From the NCBI RefSeq assembly GCF_963920485.1, contig NZ_OY986431.1:124001-188000 (forward strand): a stretch of DNA of 64,000 nt, given 5' to 3'. This document shows positions 1 to 9,121 of the stretch, piece after piece (the stretch's first letter is position 1; each line of letters starts with the position of its first letter). This DNA comes from Cyanobium usitatum str. Tous. Lineage in GTDB: Bacteria > Cyanobacteriota > Cyanobacteriia > PCC-6307 > Cyanobiaceae. The notes beneath the pieces were generated by a model. It was not told the DNA's origin. It ran no database searches and saw only the letters and a program-made list of their open reading frames with translations. The position numbers were made by a program, and so were the translations under genes.

Positions 1-645
1 GCTTTCGCTGGCGGCGCTGCCTGGGGCATCGGTCCGCAGCCAGCCGCGGCTGCGGGCCAGCACCACCACCAGCCCTCCCACCAAAGTGGAGGAGAGCAGC
101 CCCACCGTGGCCATGGCTAAGCCCAAAGCCTGGCCGCCGGGAAAGCCCAGGGCCGCGTAGCTCGGCCCCATTGCCGCGGCGGAGCCATGGCCGCCCTCGT
201 AGGCCACCTCGATCAGGCAGGCCATCACCGGGCTCACCCCCAGCCAGGGCTGCAGCACCAGCAGCACCGCCAGGCCGCCCACCACGTATTGGCCGAAGGC
301 CAACACCAGCGCCAGCGACACCTGCCCTGACACCGGTCGCCACAGCCCCTCCAGTTTGGGCAGGGGTTTGCCGAGCAGCAGCGAGCCGAACACCAGGGTG
401 AGCAGCACCAGCGGCAGATCGGCCCATAGCTGCATCACCTCAGGAGACAAAAGCGGCAGGGGGCCGCCCGGGGCCAGCAGTAGGCCCAGCAGTCCGGCCA
501 GCAGGGCTTCGGGGATGCCCCAGAGCCGTAGCTGCAACCGGGCACCAAGGGCTCGTCCCACCGCCAGGATCAGGCTGAGGCAGGTAAGGGCCAGGCCCAA
601 CCAGCCGAAGCTGGGCAGCAGGTCGCTCGCCAAGGTTGCGATCAC
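1..645 (-). CDS. gltS: Sodium/glutamate symporter family protein (N-terminal part, runs off window)
   Basis: The minus strand encodes 215 open codons that continue past the left edge. The protein is very hydrophobic, with several membrane segments, and carries the ESS-family (GltS) signature EVAYEGGHGSAAAMGPSY, where the family normally has a GHGTA-type loop. Known GltS proteins import glutamate with sodium across the inner membrane. The start is a GTG whose last bases overlap the TGA stop of the upstream peptidase gene (GTGA), so the two are probably translationally coupled. The C-terminal half is not visible, so substrate cannot be judged. Confidence 0.8.
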   Translation of the reverse strand, partial: MIATLASDLLPSFGWLGLALTCLSLILAVGRALGARLQLRLWGIPEALLAGLLGLLLAPGGPLPLLSPEVMQLWADLPLVLLTLVFGSLLLGKPLPKLEGLWRPVSGQVSLALVLAFGQYVVGGLAVLLVLQPWLGVSPVMACLIEVAYEGGHGSAAAMGPSYAALGFPGGQALGLAMATVGLLSSTLVGGLVVVLARSRGWLRTDAPGSAASES

Positions 646-2564
646 AGGTTGAAGTGCCGGCGGAAGAAGGCCTCGGTGGCCTCCAGGACGCGGATCAAGG
701 TGGCACCATTGCGGAAGCCGTGGCCCTCCTGCGGGAAGCGGTGCACCTCCACCGGGATGGCGTTGGCTGCGAGCGCTGCTGCCATGCGGTCGGTCTGCTC
801 CGGTGGCACCACCTTGTCATCGAGGCCCTGAAAAAAGATCACGGGGCAGCGGATTTGATCGGCGTGGGCGAGGGGCGAGCGGGCCTCGTAGGTGGCGCGC
901 GCTTCCGGCCAGGCACCGATCAGACCATCGAGATAGCGGGCTTCAAAGCGATGGCTCTCAGACGCCAACGCGCTGGGGTCGGCTACGCCGTAGCGGCTCG
1001 CGCCGGCGCGAAATACGTCCTTGAAGCAGAGGGCGGCCAGGGTGGTGAAACCGCCGGCACTGCCGCCTTCGATGGCGATGCGGTCGGGATCGGCCCGGCC
1101 CGCCGCCACCAGGGCTTGGGCGGCGGCGGCGCAATCGTCCACATCCACCACGCCCCACTGGCCAGCGAGCCGCTGCCGATAGGCGCGGCCGAAGCCGGTC
1201 GAGCCGCCGTAGTTCACATCCACCACCCCCCAGCCTCGACTCGTCCAAAACTGAATGGCAAGGTTCAGGGCCGTGCGGGCCATGGCGGTGGGGCCGCTGT
1301 GGCTTTTTACCAGCAAGGGTGCCCGGCGGTGGGCTCCCCCGGCTGGGGGGTAAAACCAGGCGTGGCTGCGGGCGCCGCCGTGGCCCTTAAACCACAGCTC
1401 CTGCGGCAGGCTGATCGCCTCCAGCGCCAGAGGGCAGGCTGCAGCAGGGCTGTGCCACCAGTTGCCGCTTGCCATGTCTAGCTCGAGCAGGCCCGCGGCT
1501 TCAGTTGCTGAACCGGCGATGCAGGCCAGTCGTCCCCTTTCGGCGCAAACGCCGGCCAGATCATCAAAGGGGATGGCCAGGGGTTGCCACTGGCCGGCGT
1601 CTCCGCCCTGGTTCGGCAGCTCCACCCGCCCCAGCTGCCAGCGCCCCTGCAGGCAGGCGGTGGCCAGCAGCTGCTCGCCATCCCAAGCTTGGGTGCCCAT
1701 ACCGAACACCCACTGGGGCAGTCCGAATTCCGCCTGCATGGGCAGCAGCGGCCGCCAATGCAGCGGCGCCTCTGCGCCGAGTCCCTCGGCGTTGTCGAGC
1801 TGCTCGAGGTTCCAGAAGCCGGAGCGATCGTTTGCCACCACCAGGTGGGGCCCGCACCAGAGCGGCTGGAACACCGAAATATTCGGGTTTGGCTCCACCC
1901 CCGATCCTGCTACCAGGTGGCGGCCTCTGAGCTGGCCTGCCGCATCGAAGTGCCCCAGCCACAGCTGGCTGCGCTCCCAGGGCATGAAGGGCTGCTGCCA
2001 CTCCACCCAGGCCAGCCCTGCGCCGGAGGGGCTTAGGGCCGGATAGCCGCAGAAGTCGGCTGGCTCCACCAGCGGCTGGGGTTCGCCACCTTCCAGCCCA
2101 ACAGCCACCAGCTGGTCGCGCCCAGCACCTCCATCACTCACGCTCTCTAGTACGCCAATCCAGCGGTCGCGGCCGGCATCGATCAAGCCGCCGCCGTAGG
2201 CACCTGGCGAGCTGAGCCGTCGCGGCTGGCAATCGCTGCTATCGAGCTCCAGCAGCCAGAGGCAGCGGTCGCCGTCGTGGCTGAACACCGCTACCGGCCG
2301 GCCATCTCTCCGGTGGCCCAGGGCCGTACTGCCGCCTCCGTATTCATGCACCCGGCTGCGCAGATTCCAGCTGCCAGGGGTTAGCTCCTCTGCTGGCTGG
2401 TCTGGCCCCAGGCGCCGCAGCAGGGTCGTGCGCCCCCCTTGATGGGGGCGCTGCTCCAGCCAATAGAGCACCCCGTCGAGTAGCCGTGGCTCCCGCAGGC
2501 TGGGGGTTTGGCCCACCACAACAGCGGCGGGAAGGGCTCCAGGGGGATCAGCCACCGCATACAC
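642..2564 (-). CDS. S9 family peptidase (prolyl oligopeptidase / acylaminoacyl-peptidase type)
   Basis: 640 residues. The N-terminal two thirds look like a beta-propeller with repeated strand motifs. The C-terminal alpha/beta-hydrolase domain carries the nucleophile motif GGSAGG (about residue 490), the acid in QGLDDKVVPP and the histidine in EGHGFRNG, which together give the expected Ser-Asp-His triad. The family cleaves short peptides or removes acylated N-terminal residues in the cytoplasm. The start is GTG, and the divergent def gene begins about 20 bases away, so promoters must overlap coding or leader sequence. It is followed directly by gltS with a 4-base overlap. The exact peptide substrate is not predictable. 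Confidence 0.88.
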   Translation of the reverse strand: MYAVADPPGALPAAVVVGQTPSLREPRLLDGVLYWLEQRPHQGGRTTLLRRLGPDQPAEELTPGSWNLRSRVHEYGGGSTALGHRRDGRPVAVFSHDGDRCLWLLELDSSDCQPRRLSSPGAYGGGLIDAGRDRWIGVLESVSDGGAGRDQLVAVGLEGGEPQPLVEPADFCGYPALSPSGAGLAWVEWQQPFMPWERSQLWLGHFDAAGQLRGRHLVAGSGVEPNPNISVFQPLWCGPHLVVANDRSGFWNLEQLDNAEGLGAEAPLHWRPLLPMQAEFGLPQWVFGMGTQAWDGEQLLATACLQGRWQLGRVELPNQGGDAGQWQPLAIPFDDLAGVCAERGRLACIAGSATEAAGLLELDMASGNWWHSPAAACPLALEAISLPQELWFKGHGGARSHAWFYPPAGGAHRRAPLLVKSHSGPTAMARTALNLAIQFWTSRGWGVVDVNYGGSTGFGRAYRQRLAGQWGVVDVDDCAAAAQALVAAGRADPDRIAIEGGSAGGFTTLAALCFKDVFRAGASRYGVADPSALASESHRFEARYLDGLIGAWPEARATYEARSPLAHADQIRCPVIFFQGLDDKVVPPEQTDRMAAALAANAIPVEVHRFPQEGHGFRNGATLIRVLEATEAFFRRHFNL

Positions 2565-2583
2565 CGACGGAGAACGACTTAAA

Positions 2584-3228
2584 GTGAATTTCGTTCGATC
2601 AAGTATCGCGTTGGCCCGCAGTTCAGCCGGCAGCTTCGCCCAGATGGCACGCTCCGCCGTTCAGGCAAACCGCGGCGTTCAAGTGCCCAAGGATGCCCTT
2701 GAGGAGTCCCCCCTCACAATCCACACCCTTGGCGATGGGGTGCTGCGCGCCCCTGCCAAGCGCATCAGCAAGGTTGATGAGAGTGTGCGAGATCTGGCCC
2801 GGGACATGCTGCGCAGCATGTACGCGGCCAAGGGCATCGGTTTGGCGGCACCCCAGGTGGGAGTGCATAAGCAGTTGCTGGTGATTGATCTTGATCCCGA
2901 GAATGCCGCTGCGGCGCCGCTGGTTTTGATCAATCCCGAAATCGCCTGCTTCGGCGCTGCGATCGAGACCTACGAGGAAGGCTGTCTCAGCATTCCTGGT
3001 GTTTACCTGAATGTGGTGCGCCCGGCCACGGTCGAAGTCAGCTATCGCGACGAGATGGGCCGCCCCCAACGGGTCAAGGCTGATGGTTTGCTGGCCCGCT
3101 GCATCCAGCACGAGATGGACCACCTCGAAGGTGTGCTTTTCGTAGATCGGGTTACCGATGAGCTCAGCCTCAATGAAGGCCTGCTGGAAAAAGGCTTTCA
3201 ACGGGCAGATGTCCGTTCCATCCGCTGA
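2584..3228 (+). CDS. def: Peptide deformylase
   Basis: Removes the formyl group from N-terminal methionine of new proteins; metal-dependent. All three family motifs are present: GIGLAAPQVG, EGCLS and HEMDHLEG, with Cys and two His as metal ligands and Glu as catalyst. Length from the GTG at 2584 is 214 residues. An in-frame TTG at 2611 or ATG at 2644 are alternative starts. Family members usually keep a SFAQxAR stretch near the N terminus, which favours a start upstream of 2644. It is divergent from the S9 peptidase. Confidence 0.95.
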   Translation: MNFVRSSIALARSSAGSFAQMARSAVQANRGVQVPKDALEESPLTIHTLGDGVLRAPAKRISKVDESVRDLARDMLRSMYAAKGIGLAAPQVGVHKQLLVIDLDPENAAAAPLVLINPEIACFGAAIETYEEGCLSIPGVYLNVVRPATVEVSYRDEMGRPQRVKADGLLARCIQHEMDHLEGVLFVDRVTDELSLNEGLLEKGFQRADVRSIR

Positions 3229-3240
3229 TCGTTTTTCTCC

Positions 3241-3438
3241 ATGCCGATGAAACCCCTGGCCGGCTTGTTTCTGGCCCTGGCCTGCCTCCTGGGCATCGCT
3301 TCCACCGGCTCAGTGTTTGAGCTGGCCTATGGCGACCCCGACCTGGGCCTGCAGGCCACCCGTTGGATTCTCTGCCTGAGCCTGCCTGGCACGGTTGCGG
3401 CCCTGTTGGTGGCCATCCGGATCAACAAGCCGGCCTAG
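3241..3438 (+). CDS. Small two-segment membrane protein, unknown function
   Basis: 65 residues with two predicted membrane helices (about residues 5-22 and 40-60) separated by a short loop with a GDPDLG turn. It begins 12 bases after def and shares its direction, so it is probably co-transcribed. I do not recognise a named family; it looks like a short conserved picocyanobacterial membrane protein. No catalytic residues are evident. Confidence 0.6.
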   Translation: MPMKPLAGLFLALACLLGIASTGSVFELAYGDPDLGLQATRWILCLSLPGTVAALLVAIRINKPA

Positions 3439-3453
3439 CCCTAGCCGGATGCC

Positions 3454-4131
3454 GTGCATACGATTAAGCCCATGTTGCTTACCAATGCCGTGATGCGATT
3501 GCCCCGACTGGGTGCCAATTCCCTCCCCCTGGCAGCTGGAGCTTTCGCCACTGGGGTGGCCTTTGCTGCCAACCCAGCCGTGGCCAGCGCCCTGTTTCAA
3601 GCTGCGGATCTCAGCCAGGAGCGTTTTGTGCTGGTGGCAGCGCCGATCGGCGATGGCGTCCGCGCTCAGCTCAACATCTATGAGCAGGTAAAGCCGACCA
3701 GGCCCTGTTTTGCCGTAGCTCCTGGCTCACCAGCTCCGGTGGATCCCTTGCTTGCAACTTTTGATTTCAGCGGCATCTGCAGCCGCTTCATCGACGCCAA
3801 CGGCTACTCGGTGCGTGTAGGCGGCGCAGATCTGGCCACGAGTTATCGCCTAACAGTTCTGCGTCAGAGCGGCGACAACGTGCTGCTGGCCGTGCCCACC
3901 AAGGCCGGGGCGGGCCCAGAAATGCTGGTTGCCCGCACCCAGGGTCCGGGCGCTGGCTTCCTGCAGTTGGTGTTTGAACCGGGCTGGCAGCTCAAGCGGC
4001 GGGCCTACGGCGGTCGAAATCTGGGCCACGTGTATCTCTACCGCGATACCTGGCCAGATACGGCGATCCAGCCTGGGCTGCCAGAGGTGGCGCCCAGCCC
4101 CATTTCAGACCTCTCTGGCGTCGGGCGCTGA
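3454..4131 (+). CDS. DUF3747-type exported protein
   Basis: 225 residues from a GTG at 3454; an ATG at 3472 is a likely alternative. A signal-peptide-like N terminus ends near AVASA, followed by the domain that reads FQAADLSQERFVLVAAP, then RPCF and DPLLATFDFSGICSRFIDANGYSVR and a C-terminal LGHVYLYRD. This arrangement matches the cyanobacterial DUF3747 family, whose role is unknown. The protein is likely periplasmic or surface-exposed. It lies 16 bases after a small membrane protein gene in the same direction. Confidence 0.75.
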   Translation: MHTIKPMLLTNAVMRLPRLGANSLPLAAGAFATGVAFAANPAVASALFQAADLSQERFVLVAAPIGDGVRAQLNIYEQVKPTRPCFAVAPGSPAPVDPLLATFDFSGICSRFIDANGYSVRVGGADLATSYRLTVLRQSGDNVLLAVPTKAGAGPEMLVARTQGPGAGFLQLVFEPGWQLKRRAYGGRNLGHVYLYRDTWPDTAIQPGLPEVAPSPISDLSGVGR

Positions 4132-4207
4132 CCTGGAAGCAGGGGGAATGGTCGGCGCGGAAAGGCAGTTGCTACATTGGCAAGCTCTGTGAGCAGCGCA
4201 GCGCTTC

Positions 4208-4378
4208 ATGACCCAGGTCACCGTCGGCGAAAACGAAGGGATTGAATCGGCCCTGCGCCGCTTCAAGCGCCAGGTGTCTAAGGCGGGCATCTTCGCTGAC
4301 CTAAAGCGTCTGCGTCACCACGAGACACCGGTAGAGAAGTACAAGCGCAAGGCCCAGCAGCGCCGCCGCCGCCGTTGA
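4208..4378 (+). CDS. rpsU: 30S ribosomal protein S21
   Basis: 56 residues beginning [20 protein letters not shown] and ending in a run of arginines, the typical S21 layout. S21 sits on the 30S platform and helps base-pairing of mRNA leaders with 16S rRNA. The ATG at 4208 is the only sensible start. It stands alone, with the ComM-like gene convergent 22 bases downstream. Length equals the family norm. Confidence 0.95.
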   Translation: MTQVTVGENEGIESALRRFKRQVSKAGIFADLKRLRHHETPVEKYKRKAQQRRRRR

Positions 4379-4400
4379 TTGCTTTGATCTTGTCTCCCGC

Positions 4401-5972
4401 TTAGCGAGTTACCCCTTGATCAAACGACCGGTAGGTGAGCGCTTCGGCAATTGCAGTTGCGCCAATGCTGGCTTGATCGTTTAGGTCGGCGATCGTTTGG
4501 GCAACCCGCAGCAGCCTGGCGCCAGCCCTGGCACTGAGTTGCCGGTGCTGAATCGCAGCCTCCCACACCTCTAAGGCTTCGCCTTCCAGTTGAAGCACTT
4601 GCTGCAACTGACCTCCGGCGATGCGGCTGTTGCAGCAGCCCCCCGGATTGCGGGCAGCCATGTGGGCGCGGGCCCGGCGGACTCTTGCTCGCACCTCAGC
4701 GCTTGATTCGTCTCTGGTTGGGCTGACGCAGTGGGCTCGAAACGGTGCCGTCAGTGCGGCGCTGGATGGCCGTCGCATCACCACCTGCAAATCAATGCGA
4801 TCCAGCAGCGGGCCCGACAACCGGCCCCAGTAGCGCCGCCGCTGGCCCTCGCCGCAGCTGCAGCTGCGCTCTGGATCGCCAAACCAGCCGCAGGGGCAGG
4901 GATTGGCCGCGGCCACTAGGGTGATGCGGCAGGGGAAACGAGTTCGCTGGCGGGCGCGGTGAATCCAGACTTCGCCGTCTTCTAAGGGTTGGCGCAATTG
5001 GTCGAGCACGGAGCGGCGAAATTCGGCCAGCTCATCGAGAAACAGCACTCCGTGGTGAGCCAGGGCCAGCTCCCCTGGTCTGGGTTGGCCACCTCCACCG
5101 ATCAGCCCTGGCCCGGAGCAGCTGTGGTGGGGGCTGCGAAAGGGGCGGGTTTGCAGCAAGCCCTGGCTGCTGTCCAGCAGGCCCGCCACCGAGTGGACGG
5201 CTGTGAGCTCAAGGGCTTCCGCCGGATCGAGCGGGGGTAGCAGCCCCGCCAGTCGCTGGGCCAGCATTGTTTTGCCGCTGCCGGGTGGGCCGCAGAGCAG
5301 CAGGTGGTGGCCTCCGGCCGCGGCGATCTCCAGGGCCCGGCGCCCGTGGGGCTGCCCTTTGACGTCGGCAAGATCATCCGCCGGGGGCCTGGCGGCTATC
5401 AGCGCCTTGGCTGGGTTAAGGGCGGGGGCGTGAGCACGGGCAGGTGCGGCCGGACGGGCCCGCGGATGCTGCAGCCGCCATAAGGCCTGGCCGAGATCGG
5501 CGGCGCCCCACACCCGCAGCCCCTCCACCAATGCGGCCTCCCAGGCATTGGCCTGGGGCACGACCAGGGCCCGGGCGCCATGGTTCCGGGCCGCAATCGC
5601 AATCGCCAGCACCCCCCGGATCGGCCGCAAGCTGCCGTCCAGTCCCAACTCACCGGCGCTCCAAACCTCGTTGTTGCTTGCTGCATCCAGCTGGCCACTG
5701 GCCAGCAGCAGGCCCAGGGCGATCGGCAGGTCAAAAGCCGGCCCCTCCTTGCGCAGGTCGGCGGGGGCCAGATTGACCACCACCCGCGTCAGCGGCACCT
5801 TCAGGCTGCTGTGGCGTATGGCCGAGCGCACCCGCTCCCGGGCTTCTTGCACCGCCGCATCGGCTAGGCCCACCAGCTGCAGGCCCGGCAAGCCGGGAGC
5901 CAGATCCACCTCCACCAGCACTGGCCTGGCCTCCAGGCCTTGCAGCGCTGCCGTCTTGCACCGTGCCAACAT
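4401..5972 (-). CDS. comM: YifB/ComM family Mg-chelatase-like AAA ATPase
   Basis: 523 residues from the ATG at 5972. The open frame extends further upstream, but homologous sequence begins at MLARCKTAALQGLEARPVLV and an upstream start would cross the divergent HIT gene. The N-terminal Lon-protease-like fold is followed by a P-loop (GPPGSGKTMLA), Walker B (GVLFLDELAEF) and a zinc-type cluster NPCPCGWFGDPERSCSCG. In naturally competent bacteria ComM is a hexameric helicase that extends recombination of incoming DNA. That role here is inferred from the family. Confidence 0.92.
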   Translation of the reverse strand: MLARCKTAALQGLEARPVLVEVDLAPGLPGLQLVGLADAAVQEARERVRSAIRHSSLKVPLTRVVVNLAPADLRKEGPAFDLPIALGLLLASGQLDAASNNEVWSAGELGLDGSLRPIRGVLAIAIAARNHGARALVVPQANAWEAALVEGLRVWGAADLGQALWRLQHPRARPAAPARAHAPALNPAKALIAARPPADDLADVKGQPHGRRALEIAAAGGHHLLLCGPPGSGKTMLAQRLAGLLPPLDPAEALELTAVHSVAGLLDSSQGLLQTRPFRSPHHSCSGPGLIGGGGQPRPGELALAHHGVLFLDELAEFRRSVLDQLRQPLEDGEVWIHRARQRTRFPCRITLVAAANPCPCGWFGDPERSCSCGEGQRRRYWGRLSGPLLDRIDLQVVMRRPSSAALTAPFRAHCVSPTRDESSAEVRARVRRARAHMAARNPGGCCNSRIAGGQLQQVLQLEGEALEVWEAAIQHRQLSARAGARLLRVAQTIADLNDQASIGATAIAEALTYRSFDQGVTR

Positions 5973-6028
5973 CACGCCATGGGCCACTACCTCGTTAGTG
6001 CCACCCCTGTCCCACCCCCTTTGCCCCT

Positions 6029-6370
6029 GTGAGCCAAGACACGATCTTTGGGCGCATCCTCCGCGGCGAGATCCCCTGCGATCAGGTGTATGCAGATGAG
6101 CATTGCCTGGCTTTCCGCGACGTAACGCCCCAGGCTCCAGTCCATGTGCTGGTGATTCCACGCCAGCCGATTGCCCAGCTTGCTGATGCCACCGCAGGGC
6201 ACGAGGCCCTGCTCGGCCACCTGTTGCTGGTGGCTGTCCAGGTGGCCCGCCAGGAGGGTCTGGAGTCGTTCCGCACGGTTATTAACAGCGGCGCGGATGC
6301 GGGCCAGACCGTGTTTCACCTGCATGTGCATGTGCTTGGTGGGCGTCCGCTGGCCTGGCCCCCGGGCTGA
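6029..6370 (+). CDS. HIT family nucleotide-binding hydrolase
   Basis: 113 residues from GTG at 6029. The hallmark histidine triad is FHLHVHVLGG near the C terminus, and the N terminus has the family start DTIFGRILRGEIP. HIT proteins of this HinT branch hydrolyse adenosine phosphoramidates and related nucleotide conjugates in the cytosol. The length is normal for the branch. It is divergent from the ComM-like gene and lies 38 bases before the ABC exporter gene. Confidence 0.92.
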   Translation: MSQDTIFGRILRGEIPCDQVYADEHCLAFRDVTPQAPVHVLVIPRQPIAQLADATAGHEALLGHLLLVAVQVARQEGLESFRTVINSGADAGQTVFHLHVHVLGGRPLAWPPG

Positions 6371-6408
6371 CCGCGGGCCCGCGACAATGACCTGATCCGA
6401 CCTGCCCC

Positions 6409-8400
6409 ATGAACCCCTTCAAGGCTCTTCGCGGTCAACTGGCGAAGTTGCAGCGCCTGGCCCAGCCCTATTTCCTGCCGGTAGACGACACCAAGAGCTG
6501 GCAGTTTCTACTGCTGGTGGTGGCGTTGCTTGCGGTGGTGGTAGGCAGCACCTTGTTGCTACTCACTGGGGTTTTGGCCCTGACCGGGGCCTTGATCCCC
6601 GAATTGCGCAGTCGTTTCCTGCCCGGGGTGCCCGAGCAGGTGGCAGCAATTTGGAGCGGCCCGATCGGGCCGCTGGTGATGGTGCTGCTGGCCGGTGGGT
6701 TGGGCTGTTTTGTGGCTTTCCGCGGCAAGTTGCGACACGGGCGCTGGTTGCCCTGGTTGTTGATGGCGGTGATCACCCTGCTGATCTTGGTTATCAATGG
6801 CATCAATGTGGGGATTAGCTATGTAGCTCGCAATATTGAAAATTCTCTGGTCGGCTATAAGGCTGAGGAGTTTTGGAAGATCGTTGCTATTTATGCTTTT
6901 TGCTTGGTTATCGCCCTGCCGATCAGGGCTGTTCAGAGTTATTTAATACCCAAGCTTGGCCTGCTGTGGCGCGAGTGGCTGAGCGGCCGCCTGTTGAGCC
7001 GATATCTTTCAAATCGGGCTTATTACGTTCTCAATCCGAATGATGAGTCAATCGAGGAGATTGACAACCCCGATCAGCGCATTTCGCAAGATACGGCCAG
7101 TTTTACCGGCACTAGTCTTAGCGTCACGGTTGAGATAATATCTGCCCTGCTTACTTTCGTCAGTTTTATAATTGTATTGTGGACTATTAGCGAGAAGCTG
7201 GCCTTGGTGCTTCTTACTTATTCTGTTGGTGGCACTGCTCTAATTGTATTTGCCAGTCGGAAGCTGGTGAGCCTGAACTATCAGCAGCTCAAGCTGGAGG
7301 CTGATTTTCGCTATGGACTGGTTCATATTCGCGATAACGCTGAATCCATTGCTTTCTATCGGGGCGAGCAACAGGAGGGTCGTGAGGCAGGCAGGAGGCT
7401 GGAAGGGGCGATTAGAAATTATGATCGCTTGATCATCTGGGAGGCGCTAATTAGTGTCATTCAGCGATCCTATGATTATTTTTCTCGCTTCCTGCCTTGG
7501 CTGGTGATCGCACCGATCTATTTTGCCAAGGAGGTCGATTTCGGTGTCTTCGGCCAAGCCGGCTTCGCCTTCTCGATGGTGTTCTCTTCGGTCAGCTACA
7601 TCGTTAACAACATTGATCGCCTCGCCGCCTTCTCAGCTTCGATCAGCCGGCTTGAGGGTTTTCAGGGCAAGGTTGATTCAATCGGCATTGAAGCTGCAGC
7701 GCTTGAAGCCCAGTTGGCCGCCACGAGCGCCGTTAGCAGTGGGAATTCGATTCTGGTTAGCCATGTCGACTTGGTGCCGCCCCGCACCAATCGCATCTTG
7801 ATCCGCGACCTCAGTGTTGAGGTGAATCTTCATCAGCGTTTGCTGGTTGTGGGCCCATCTGGCTGCGGCAAAACCTCTTTCTTGCGCATGGTCAGTGGGC
7901 TGTGGCCCCCAGCTGCTGGTCGGGTGGAGCGCCCCAGCGAGGGAGATCTGCTGTTCATTCCTCAGAAGCCTTACATGCTGCTTGGCAGCCTGCGCGAGCA
8001 GCTTTGCTATCCGCTCCAGCCTGATCGCTTTAGTGACGAACAGCTGCGCCATGTTTTGGAGCAGGTGCGGCTGCCCGAGCTTGTTGGGCGCTACCCCGAT
8101 CTCGACATCATTCAGGATTGGCCTCGCTTGCTTTCCCTGGGCGAGCAACAGCGTTTGGCCTTTGCACGTCTGCTGCTCAATTCACCGAGTTTTGTTGTCC
8201 TAGATGAGGCCACCAGCGCCCTCGATGTGGCAACTGAGCGTCACCTTTATTGCCTGTTGGCTGAGCGGGAGATGGCTTTTGTGAGCGTCGGTCATAGGCC
8301 CACCCTCACCGCCTTCCATGACACCGTGCTGGAGCTCGATGGCAGCGGCAACTGGCGCCTGCTACCCGCGGCCGGCTATGACGTGGGCCGCCACGCCTGA
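6409..8400 (+). CDS. ABC transporter, fused membrane and ATPase domains (SbmA/BacA/YddA-like)
   Basis: 663 residues. The N-terminal half has about six membrane helices of the ABC_membrane_2 type. The C-terminal ATPase has Walker A GPSGCGKTS, Walker B FVVLDEATSALD and the switch histidine in SVGHRP. The signature motif reads LSLGEQQR instead of LSGGQ, which is typical of this subgroup. Relatives move peptides, vitamin B12 or fatty-acyl compounds; the substrate is unknown here. The stretch 6800-7480 uses more AT-rich codons than neighbouring genes. Confidence 0.88.
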   Translation: MNPFKALRGQLAKLQRLAQPYFLPVDDTKSWQFLLLVVALLAVVVGSTLLLLTGVLALTGALIPELRSRFLPGVPEQVAAIWSGPIGPLVMVLLAGGLGCFVAFRGKLRHGRWLPWLLMAVITLLILVINGINVGISYVARNIENSLVGYKAEEFWKIVAIYAFCLVIALPIRAVQSYLIPKLGLLWREWLSGRLLSRYLSNRAYYVLNPNDESIEEIDNPDQRISQDTASFTGTSLSVTVEIISALLTFVSFIIVLWTISEKLALVLLTYSVGGTALIVFASRKLVSLNYQQLKLEADFRYGLVHIRDNAESIAFYRGEQQEGREAGRRLEGAIRNYDRLIIWEALISVIQRSYDYFSRFLPWLVIAPIYFAKEVDFGVFGQAGFAFSMVFSSVSYIVNNIDRLAAFSASISRLEGFQGKVDSIGIEAAALEAQLAATSAVSSGNSILVSHVDLVPPRTNRILIRDLSVEVNLHQRLLVVGPSGCGKTSFLRMVSGLWPPAAGRVERPSEGDLLFIPQKPYMLLGSLREQLCYPLQPDRFSDEQLRHVLEQVRLPELVGRYPDLDIIQDWPRLLSLGEQQRLAFARLLLNSPSFVVLDEATSALDVATERHLYCLLAEREMAFVSVGHRPTLTAFHDTVLELDGSGNWRLLPAAGYDVGRHA

Positions 8401-8416
8401 TCCCCTACCTGACCCC

Positions 8417-8617
8417 ATGCCTGAACCAAGCCCCGACCAGACCCCAGAAATCAGCCCTACAACTAGTGCAACAACCGGCGAAGTGCCGGCCTTTGGTTGG
8501 AGCGGCTACGCCGAGCGGGTCAATGGTCGCTTTGCCATGGTGGGTTTCATTGCCGTGCTGCTGATCGAAGCCCTGAGCGGCGAGACGTTTCTGCGCTGGG
8601 CTGGCCTGGTGCCCTGA
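8417..8617 (+). CDS. High-light-inducible protein (Hlip, single-helix chlorophyll-binding)
   Basis: 66 residues from ATG at 8417. The C-terminal helix carries the chlorophyll-binding consensus AERVNGRFAMVGFIAV, with the conserved Glu/Asn-Arg pair. Hlips bind chlorophyll and carotenoid in the thylakoid membrane and protect photosystem assembly under strong light. The N-terminal 25 residues are Pro/Thr-rich and probably stromal. The gene follows the exporter by 16 bases. In-frame upstream ATGs overlap the exporter and are less likely starts. Confidence 0.88.
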   Translation: MPEPSPDQTPEISPTTSATTGEVPAFGWSGYAERVNGRFAMVGFIAVLLIEALSGETFLRWAGLVP

Positions 8618-8629
8618 GCGCCTGGTGCT

Positions 8630-9121
8630 CTAAGGCATTTGCACCAGATCCACCTGCCAGATCCCGCCCCTGCTCACCTGCACAGCCAGCTGGCGACCAT
8701 CGGCCTGCAGCTGTACCTGGCGGGCAACGCCGCTGGGCACCATGGGTATGGGTTGCAGGCTCTGCACGGAGCGCCGGTAGAGCACCAACTCGGTGCGTCC
8801 CTCCAGCTGCCGCACCAGGGCAATTCGCTCTCCTGCAGCGTCGACGCTCACGCTCACCGGTTGGGCATCAGCCCGGTTGAGCCCCGGCAGGTCTACGGGC
8901 TGCTGGCGCTCCAGATCCAGCAGCAGCACCTGTTCTCGGCCACCCCGGCCGCTAATTAGGGCCAGCCAGCGGCCTGAGAGGGCTGGATCCCGGTTGGCAC
9001 CTAGGGCTTCCAGCCTGGAGTTGAGCGGCGCTAGGGGCTGGGGCATGGGGGCAAGGCAGCCGCCCAGTAGCAGGCCTATTGCGGCGGCTGCGAGGGCTCT
9101 ATTTGGCAGCGAGCTCCTCAT
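8630..9121 (-). CDS. Putative lipoprotein with TolB-like propeller repeats (paralogue 2)
   Basis: 163 residues. A lipoprotein signal with lipobox LLGGC lies at about residue 22. The rest contains repeats such as DPALSGRWLALISGRGG and QLAVQVSRGG resembling TolB/WD beta-propeller blades. It overlaps the upstream gene by 4 bases (ATGA), and the two proteins share layout and motifs, so they look like a tandem duplication. Likely anchored on the periplasmic side. Function unknown. Confidence 0.75.
   Translation of the reverse strand: MRSSLPNRALAAAAIGLLLGGCLAPMPQPLAPLNSRLEALGANRDPALSGRWLALISGRGGREQVLLLDLERQQPVDLPGLNRADAQPVSVSVDAAGERIALVRQLEGRTELVLYRRSVQSLQPIPMVPSGVARQVQLQADGRQLAVQVSRGGIWQVDLVQMP

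Noticed and set aside
636-1481. Long plus-strand frames over the S9 peptidase gene
   Set aside because: They are mirror frames of a GC-rich gene with full peptidase motifs on the minus strand; no family features.
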